The notes below the pieces were generated by a model. The model was given only the letters and a program-made list of their open reading frames with translations. It did not search any database and was not told where the DNA came from. From the NCBI RefSeq assembly GCF_030157465.1, contig NZ_JAOAUU010000054.1, positions 98,704 through 162,703 on the forward strand: DNA of 64,000 bases, given 5' to 3'. Positions 1 to 5,758 of the stretch are shown here, piece by piece (position 1 is the stretch's first letter; each line of letters begins with the position of its first letter). The stretch comes from Zoogloea sp. (GTDB taxonomy: Bacteria; Pseudomonadota; Gammaproteobacteria; Burkholderiales; Rhodocyclaceae). The position numbers and the translations under genes are program-made.

Positions 1-1
1 C

Positions 2-316
2 ATCGGCGCCGCAGAACGCATTTACGTGAGCATCAATGAGCACGACTTGGTGTTGAGCGCCGCCGGCTTTGCGTTTCGCCCCAACATGCTTGGCTGCGAT
101 CTCCGAGCACCCGGCGCAACGTCTGCCCGCGTGAGCTATGTTGACGTGAGCGCGTGCAGGGTGAATCACCGCTATTTCGTGCCCCAGGGGCAGGAAAAGA
201 AGGCCAGCCTGGCTACCCTGTATCGACAACTGGTCACCGGCTCGGCCGTTGATTTTTCCGGGATAGCCAAGCCTGGGGACTTGAACGGAATTGGGGTGCA
301 GCGACTGATGGATTGA
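2..316 (+). CDS. C-terminal end of a hydrolase-like protein (5' truncated by the window)
   Basis: The frame is open from base 2 and ends at 314-316, so only about 104 C-terminal residues are visible. The first internal start is a GTG at 26, but coding continues upstream of it (IGAAERIYVSINEHDLVL). The pattern 'RIYVSxNEHDLVLSAAG', followed about 40 residues later by a short segment with 'VNHRYFV', resembles the end of DUF900-type alpha/beta hydrolases. There the Asp follows a YVS strand and the His closes the catalytic triad. No nucleophile motif can be seen because the N-terminus is missing. The gene converges on the SLOG gene, 49 bases away. Function is uncertain; the reading frame looks genuine. 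Confidence 0.45.
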   Translation: MGAAERIYVSINEHDLVLSAAGFAFRPNMLGCDLRAPGATSARVSYVDVSACRVNHRYFVPQGQEKKASLATLYRQLVTGSAVDFSGIAKPGDLNGIGVQRLMD

Positions 317-365
317 GCAATGCGAGCGAGCCGCGCACGGCGGGTGGCCAGCGAAGTCGCACAAA

Positions 366-1433
366 TCAAACCGCTGGCATCACACCCAAGTGCGTGAGGC
401 CTCGCTGAACCAATTTGAGCGCCTCGCGCATGTTGCGAGTTGTCAGGAGTTGTCGAACCTCCGCGTCGTCAAGCCCGCAGTTGAGCGCCGCCGGCAGATC
501 AATCCGCGCCTTCATGATCGCCGTCTGCAGGTCTGACAGCAAGCTAGAAGTGTCGCGGACGCTTGCGGGTAAAGGCAAAATGTGGCCGACATCAGCGAGG
601 TTGGCGAGCGCAGGCGTCTTTTCCCTCTGCCCGGACTCGGTCAGTTCATGCGGCATACTGCCGGAGGGTTCGCCCAGCAATGCCTTGGCGAGGACCTCTG
701 AAGCACCGCCGAAGCCACCGAGCAGGAAGAGCGGGCGCCTAACCTCCAGATTGAGCAGCACTTCCTCAAAGATCCCGGGCGCAAAACCACGATACCCTTC
801 AACCTTGCCGCCAAGCACGATACGCGCCGCAATGGGCGGTATGGTTTCAGCCTGAGGTACATCGGGGATGAAAAGCTCAATCCCGTCCAGCGCGAATCTA
901 CGCATCGTGCTGAGGCAGACGGCCTCACACCACAAATCCTGTCGCTTGCGGGCCTCATCGTCCGGCGAGGCAGCCTGCGGAAGCGCTTCCGGCAAAGCCG
1001 ACAGCCCAGCCATCGAGGGTGTCACCCTCACGATGCGACACACGTTGATCCATTGAGCCTCGATGGCAGGGGTGATCTTTTGATAATAGGGCCATGCGCT
1101 GTGATTGATCAGCCGACCAGTCTGCGCTGACGCGGCAGCGGACTCCACGCCACCAGGCGGACGCTCGGCGGTGCGCCGTTCGGACTCCACAGCTTTTTCT
1201 GCGCTGACGAGACGGAGTAAGTCGTATGTGAAATTATCTTCTGTATCTGCCCAGTGGCCTCCGTATGCAAGGCTTACGCCGGCCCGCAGCAAGGGCCTGG
1301 AGACACGGATCAGCAGCTCCCTGAGGTGGTCGAGCCCCAAACCACGCGCCAGCAGGTTCTCCCGTTCAAAGGAGACGGAGATGGCAACAAGAGGGGGGGT
1401 GCTGTTGGGCGCGGAGATGGAATTCGAGCTCAT
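366..1433 (-). CDS. SLOG-superfamily protein, partner of the two-TIR protein
   Basis: 355 residues. The start is placed at the ATG at 1433, which overlaps the stop of the upstream TIR gene as ATGA, implying translational coupling; the longer frame back to 1538 would run through the TIR gene. The N-terminal half has 'ISVSFERENLLARGLGLDHLRELLIRV' and 'LLRAGVSLAYGGHW', the pattern of SLOG (LOG/DprA-like Rossmann) domains. The later segment has 'IAARIVLGGKVEGY', 'PGIFEEVLLNLE' and the glycine-rich 'LFLLGGFGGASEVLAKAL'. SLOG domains are known or proposed to bind nucleotides, including NAD-derived signals. Being coupled to a TIR gene, it could sense or hydrolyse a TIR product; that is inference. 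The exact SLOG subfamily cannot be assigned by eye. Confidence 0.7.
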   Translation of the reverse strand: MSSNSISAPNSTPPLVAISVSFERENLLARGLGLDHLRELLIRVSRPLLRAGVSLAYGGHWADTEDNFTYDLLRLVSAEKAVESERRTAERPPGGVESAAASAQTGRLINHSAWPYYQKITPAIEAQWINVCRIVRVTPSMAGLSALPEALPQAASPDDEARKRQDLWCEAVCLSTMRRFALDGIELFIPDVPQAETIPPIAARIVLGGKVEGYRGFAPGIFEEVLLNLEVRRPLFLLGGFGGASEVLAKALLGEPSGSMPHELTESGQREKTPALANLADVGHILPLPASVRDTSSLLSDLQTAIMKARIDLPAALNCGLDDAEVRQLLTTRNMREALKLVQRGLTHLGVMPAV

Positions 1434-2719
1434 GGGGCGATCCGGTCGAAGCTGATGAACCGTACCCTGGAAAAGAAGTCCCCAAGATAGCGGAGTTCCG
1501 GGCCCGAAAGATCGCGCCCCGGATAGAAGACCCGGCATTTCGTGTTGTTTCTGACTCGCGGAATCTGCATCAAGGTCGCGATGTCAGGCCGCCAGTTGAG
1601 CACAATGCAGTCTGACTCGTCGGGCATACTCCGCCCCAGCGCCTGGTTGTGAGCACCGAGCAGCACATTGCGCAGCACCGACGTCACGATCTTTTCCTCC
1701 TGAAGGGGGATGGCCGAGGACCAACGGATCGTAGGCACATTGCCAAACTCCGGGATACATACGGTCTCATCACCGTCACTCAGGGCATCCACAACAAGCA
1801 CTGGATTGAGCATCCAGAACTGGTTGCGACGCCCTCGCACCCTCTCCTGGCGAGGCTGCCGGAACAGGGAGAGTTCCCGACGGCACCAGGGGCGATCGGC
1901 ATAGACGGCACTGCGTACCGCAATCAAAGCCGCCGCACGAGCGCTGCCAGCGACGTTGCCATCCAGAACCTTGTCGAACAGGGAACCAAACGGAATGTCA
2001 TTCTCGTCAAAAAAAGCAGCGATCTGGGTCTGGCTGTAGATATAGTCGCGAATGCGCTTGGCGGGCTCAGTGCCGTCGGCCTTGGCGTGGCTCAGAAATA
2101 TCTTCACCTTTGAACGGCTCACTTCGAGCGGCGCACCGCCACCGCGGAACTCGTCGAATTGCAGCATCAGGTCACAAAGGGCTTCGGTGAGTTGCTTTAG
2201 CAACGAGCGGATTACCACTTCCCGCTGTTCGAGGGACCACCTGCCATCTGGCCCAGTAGCCGCAACGCCCGCTGGACGGAGGAAGTTGCAGGCATGCATG
2301 GCAGGCGGGACGTTATACGCCGTACCGTCGAGGGCAACAGGCAAGAGCACCCGCCTGGAGGCCACAGCGGACTCCGCCAGTTCATTGATCCAGTGCCGCC
2401 ATGTAGCGTCAGCGATGAGATTCGCATCGATCAGCAGGATCACCACCTGAAGGTTGTTGTCGCTGGACTCCGGATAACGCGGGAACTCGCCGGACTCTTT
2501 GCGCCGTTCCCTCGGAATGCAGGGTGGCAGCACGTGCGGGAGGGATTCCGGCGGCTTGGGTGCTTCGGGCGCGGGTAGGCTACGGTAAAACACCTGTGGC
2601 CCGAGGCCGTTGGGTCTCACCCATCCGTAAATCGTCCGGGCGAGTGCTTCGCCCTCGGAAAAGCCGGGGTGCCAGAGCACATAGACCTCGGGAACCACTT
2701 CATTGCCTTGGTGGATCAT
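1430..2719 (-). CDS. Protein with two TIR-like domains
   Basis: 429 residues. Residues about 11-150 form a divergent TIR-like domain starting 'VYVLWHPGFSEGEALARTIY' with later strands 'VVILLIDANLI' and 'VLLPVALDG'. Residues about 203-330 form a classical TIR domain: 'VKIFLSHAKADG', 'AAFFDENDI' and 'PWCRRELSLFR', with Glu282 as the probable NAD-cleaving glutamate. The remaining C-terminus (about 350-429) has no recognised motif. The gene sits 2 bases after the DUF2235 gene and overlaps the SLOG gene by 4 bases, so the three form one operon. Bacterial TIR domains consume NAD+ or make cyclic-ADP-ribose-type signals in anti-phage defence. The first TIR lacks an obvious W-xxx-E motif and may be structural. 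Confidence 0.75.
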   Translation of the reverse strand: MIHQGNEVVPEVYVLWHPGFSEGEALARTIYGWVRPNGLGPQVFYRSLPAPEAPKPPESLPHVLPPCIPRERRKESGEFPRYPESSDNNLQVVILLIDANLIADATWRHWINELAESAVASRRVLLPVALDGTAYNVPPAMHACNFLRPAGVAATGPDGRWSLEQREVVIRSLLKQLTEALCDLMLQFDEFRGGGAPLEVSRSKVKIFLSHAKADGTEPAKRIRDYIYSQTQIAAFFDENDIPFGSLFDKVLDGNVAGSARAAALIAVRSAVYADRPWCRRELSLFRQPRQERVRGRRNQFWMLNPVLVVDALSDGDETVCIPEFGNVPTIRWSSAIPLQEEKIVTSVLRNVLLGAHNQALGRSMPDESDCIVLNWRPDIATLMQIPRVRNNTKCRVFYPGRDLSGPELRYLGDFFSRVRFISFDRIAP

Positions 2720-2721
2720 CT

Positions 2722-4260
2722 TTACTTCACGCGTTTTATGGTCAGGGACACCTTGCCCCGATTATTGCCGTAAAACTTCCAGGCGTCATTCGCAAATCCG
2801 TACAGATAACCAGAGGCCGAAGGTGTGTGGATGGCTTGACGTCCAATCAGGATGAACTCGCCTTCGGTCGGCGTGCCGCTCGCGTCCGCATTGGGCTGAT
2901 TGGCGACCATGCCTACGAGCTGAAACCAGTCAGCCGACTCGACCCGCTTGGTGCCCCACCAGTCCGACCCGGCCTTTTCGGTGAAGTCCTTGTACTTTTC
3001 CTCCAGTTCGCCAAGGACATTGCCAAACACCTGGGCGATCCGCCCCAACTGAAAAACGCCCTTCTTCGGCCCATCGGGGCCACAAGCGATGTCTGCATCC
3101 AGCCACTCGCCGCTTGCTGAAAAGCCGTAGGTCGCGCCGGCCTCAAGATAAATGCCTGTAGGGTTCCAGTGCGGGCGGGCAAAAACGTCCAGCGTCACTT
3201 CGTCGCCTACCGACAACGTGCGGGTAGGCCAGTACGGCGCCTGGCTAAGAGGGGGAGCCGTGTGTCGCTCGATGACCTGAGCCGAGAGAACCGACCCTGC
3301 CAGAGACGGCAAGAGTGGCGGCGTCGCCCGCGGCAGGGTGCGCAGAAGCTCCCAGACGCCCGAAGCTGAATCGTGGAGCACACCACGCGGGTTGGGCTGC
3401 ACTTGCGCGAGCAGGGCCGGATTAACCTTGAGCCCCACGGCAATCGCCTCATCGACCATCCATTTCAACGCACCATCGGAGAGCCCCGTTTCGGCATAAC
3501 CGCCCCCCACATCGCTATGGACACCGGCAAACCATTGCTGCTTGAAACTGCCGTCCGCCGGCCGTTCGGTGCCCTCGTCCCACAAGGTGGGGGCAAAGCT
3601 CGCTCGCACCTCATCCATCGCCACGGCGTGGCGGGCATGGCGTACCACCGGGCTGAGACGCGTGTCGTGAAAGCGGTATTTCCGGGCATCATCGAACAAC
3701 TGATCCAGCAAGACCAGATCATCCGGTACCCCGAGGGCGCCCACCGTGTCCCAGACACCGATCATGTGGATATCCACCTTGCCGCCAACCAGCGGGCCGG
3801 GGATGAAACTGTAGTCCTTCGGCCATTTAGTCGGGGGCTTCGGGGGGCGGTAACCCTTGTCGTACACATAAGCGACGTGACTCCAGGCCTCCGCGTCGGT
3901 GAGTGACGACAGATCAAGCAGGCCACAGCGGGCAACAAACCCTCCCAGACTACGCGCCGTGAACGCCCCACGACTAAAGCCGAAAAGGAAGATGCGATCC
4001 CCCGTCGCGTAGTTGCGGCACAGCCACTCGTAGGCACTCTTGATGTTTTGGCTGATCCCCACGCCCACACCACCACCCAGCGCCTTGTCGAACACCCCAC
4101 CGTTCGTCCCGACACCTGGGTGGTAATACCGGCGCTGGCTTTCGTCCTCAACGCTGAGGTTGTGGAGCTTAACCACATTGGTCGGGCACGGCAGCCCGCC
4201 CTCCCGCTGCTCCGGCGTATTCCAGGTTCCGTCGCAGCAGACGATCAGATTCTTGGCCAT
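2722..4260 (-). CDS. DUF2235 (Tle1-like) alpha/beta hydrolase
   Basis: 512 residues. The N-terminus 'KNLIVCCDGTWNTP' and the nucleophile elbow 'FLFGFSRGAFTAR' (Ser96) are diagnostic of DUF2235, the family of Tle1 phospholipase effectors. A plausible triad is completed by Asp171 ('IGVWDTVGALG') and His248 ('FAGVHSDVGGGY'). The last 150-170 residues are a separate domain ending 'GYLYGFANDAWKFYGNN', with the look of a beta-sandwich (LecA-like) ligand-binding domain; this is an impression, not an assignment. No signal peptide is present. It is the first gene of the operon with the TIR and SLOG genes and has a good GAGAGG ribosome site before the ATG. Inferred role: lipid or ester hydrolase acting as an effector of a defence system; a secreted toxin role is less likely because no T6SS genes are near. 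Confidence 0.8.
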   Translation of the reverse strand: MAKNLIVCCDGTWNTPEQREGGLPCPTNVVKLHNLSVEDESQRRYYHPGVGTNGGVFDKALGGGVGVGISQNIKSAYEWLCRNYATGDRIFLFGFSRGAFTARSLGGFVARCGLLDLSSLTDAEAWSHVAYVYDKGYRPPKPPTKWPKDYSFIPGPLVGGKVDIHMIGVWDTVGALGVPDDLVLLDQLFDDARKYRFHDTRLSPVVRHARHAVAMDEVRASFAPTLWDEGTERPADGSFKQQWFAGVHSDVGGGYAETGLSDGALKWMVDEAIAVGLKVNPALLAQVQPNPRGVLHDSASGVWELLRTLPRATPPLLPSLAGSVLSAQVIERHTAPPLSQAPYWPTRTLSVGDEVTLDVFARPHWNPTGIYLEAGATYGFSASGEWLDADIACGPDGPKKGVFQLGRIAQVFGNVLGELEEKYKDFTEKAGSDWWGTKRVESADWFQLVGMVANQPNADASGTPTEGEFILIGRQAIHTPSASGYLYGFANDAWKFYGNNRGKVSLTIKRVK

Positions 4261-4303
4261 GATGGATGCCTCTCAGGTTGTCGGGCTTTCAGCTAAGCAC
4301 ACG

Positions 4304-4315
4304 AACCGATCGGTT
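4304..4315. promoter_or_regulatory. 12-base perfect palindrome upstream of the DUF2235-TIR-SLOG operon
   Basis: AACCGATCGGTT lies in the 104-base gap between the 147-residue gene and the DUF2235 start, about 43 bases before the ATG. A symmetric site at this position could be an operator. No regulator gene is visible nearby, and a 12-base palindrome may occur by chance. Confidence 0.3.
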
Positions 4316-4364
4316 TCAATGACAAACAGGCAAGACACCGCTCTTGATGCAGACAGAACCCGCG

Positions 4365-4808
4365 CTACTCTGCAATCCGCGCAAGAAGCTCAGCATATGC
4401 AAGCATGTCCTGTCGTAGCGCCTCCAGTTGCTTACGAAAAAGATCCTGTTCGGCTTTATCGAGCGAGCAGGCTGCCTCGAAATCGGCATGCCAGCGCGTC
4501 AGGAAAGGCCTCAGGATGTCGTTGAGCACCGCGATCGCCACCGGCGCAAACTTGCTGGCGCCGGGGCCATGCCGCTTCAGAATGTCCCGTGTCGACGCGA
4601 ACAGAGAATGCAGGCTGGCAAGTGCAGTTTTCTCCACACCCTCATCAGGTGGTAACGGCTGGGTGCTGACGCGGGTAGCGAGTTCAATGTACAACTCCCA
4701 CGCAGCATTGCGGTCGGCATCCTGCGGCGTGAACTCCGCCTCCACGAAGCCGGCTTTCAACTGCAGCTTGGTCAGCCCCCAGTTCGTTAGCAGATCTCTC
4801 CATTTCAT
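4365..4808 (-). CDS. Conserved-looking 147-residue protein of unknown function in the TIR cluster
   Basis: The protein starts MKWRDLLTNWGLTKLQL and has a well-placed GAGGG ribosome site 8 bases before the ATG. It is predicted largely helical, with tryptophans near the N-terminus, a central 'WELYIELATRVSTQPLP' and 'DILRPFLTRWHADFEAA'. From memory, small proteins of this appearance occur beside TIR/SLOG and STAND genes elsewhere, but I cannot name the family. There are no membrane segments, no catalytic motif and no nucleic-acid-binding motif. It lies between two TIR genes on the same strand (gaps of 104 and 176 bases), so a co-functional role such as adaptor or immunity factor is the simplest guess. 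Confidence 0.65.
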   Translation of the reverse strand: MKWRDLLTNWGLTKLQLKAGFVEAEFTPQDADRNAAWELYIELATRVSTQPLPPDEGVEKTALASLHSLFASTRDILKRHGPGASKFAPVAIAVLNDILRPFLTRWHADFEAACSLDKAEQDLFRKQLEALRQDMLAYAELLARIAE

Positions 4809-4984
4809 GTCGTCATCCCTCTTGATATGAGCTTTCTCTGGTGATCGGCCTGCGGCCTGCGCCCCCAGAAGCTATCGCTGCCATCGGTCGCCAGTCCGAT
4901 TCTGGGTAAAGGTCGCTACAAACTCACATGGCTGCTCGCTTGTTATCGAACCGCTCACACAACGCGGGCAAGAAGGTCTCACCC

Positions 4985-5617
4985 TCAGTCCTCGTCCCTC
5001 GGTCTTTGCGATGGCGGCATCAGCCCCCACAGGCGCCACCAGGCATAGAGGATCTCGGTTGCAGCCTGCATGGCCTGCGTGGGGTCAAGCATCATTGCCG
5101 GAAGACGCTGCCCGAACCCTTCGGTAGCCCTCTCCTGGCCAAGGCCGAAGAGGGGTGGAGGAGGCGGGTGGAAATCGACCGGGGCCACCGGCGGGCACTC
5201 CATCACTTTAGGGCGAGGCTCCCGAGGCAGGTGCTTCTCGAGGTAGGCCTTGCGCCCCGTGGCCGGCACCTTTTGATACAGATCGACATAGCGACGCTCC
5301 TTCGCGTAAGCCTCAGCCTCTTCGTCTACCGGCCAGATGAAGACCGCTCCATTGGCGCCGTCGAAGAAACCCATCTCCCAGGGCATCCACTGGGATGAAG
5401 CCGACCCTGGCGACAGCACATAGACCAGCGACGAACATTCCCGCATTTTTTCAAGCAGTGCGTCGGCGGTGTCTCGTGTCACCTCATCTGGCGTGATCGT
5501 CGGGAGCACCTCGTAGTCTACGCAGACACGGTAGCCCAGTGCCTCGAGTTCATCCCGAACCCGGTCCACGTCGGCCCTGTCCTTGCTGGAATGGGAGAGA
5601 AAGACGTCGTACTCCAT
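4985..5617 (-). CDS. Single-domain TIR protein with proline-rich linker
   Basis: 210 residues. The TIR domain covers residues 1-130: 'YDVFLSHSSKDRADVDRVRD', 'LVYVLSPGSASSQWMPWEMGFFDG', with Glu81 as the candidate catalytic residue in a W-xxx-E arrangement. It is followed by a linker with a run of prolines ('DFHPPPPPLFG') and a C-terminal helix. Size and domain layout resemble stand-alone TIR signal generators such as ThsB of Thoeris, but the partner here is not a SIR2-SLOG ThsA. It is transcribed away from the TIR-STAND gene across a shared 141-base promoter region, suggesting coordinated expression. NADase or cyclase activity is inferred from the family only. Confidence 0.75.
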   Translation of the reverse strand: MEYDVFLSHSSKDRADVDRVRDELEALGYRVCVDYEVLPTITPDEVTRDTADALLEKMRECSSLVYVLSPGSASSQWMPWEMGFFDGANGAVFIWPVDEEAEAYAKERRYVDLYQKVPATGRKAYLEKHLPREPRPKVMECPPVAPVDFHPPPPPLFGLGQERATEGFGQRLPAMMLDPTQAMQAATEILYAWWRLWGLMPPSQRPRDED

Positions 5618-5758
5618 GGCGCAAGCTCCATTCTCGGGTTTCTGACGGGGTCACCCCTGCCTGGATTGTGCTCCGGCCCGCCGGGCGCTGGTGCATAGTG
5701 GATGGCATACTTTGTGGAAAAATGAGTTTTCAACACAGCTGCCAGCGTCGACCGGGAC

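Noticed and set aside
2722..4260. Type VI secretion effector module
   Set aside because: The DUF2235 domain matches Tle1-like effectors, but no VgrG, PAAR, immunity or other T6SS gene is nearby and the gene is coupled to TIR and SLOG genes.
366..5617. Canonical Thoeris system
   Set aside because: TIR genes and a SLOG gene are present, but no SIR2-SLOG ThsA is encoded; the SLOG protein has no SIR2 domain.
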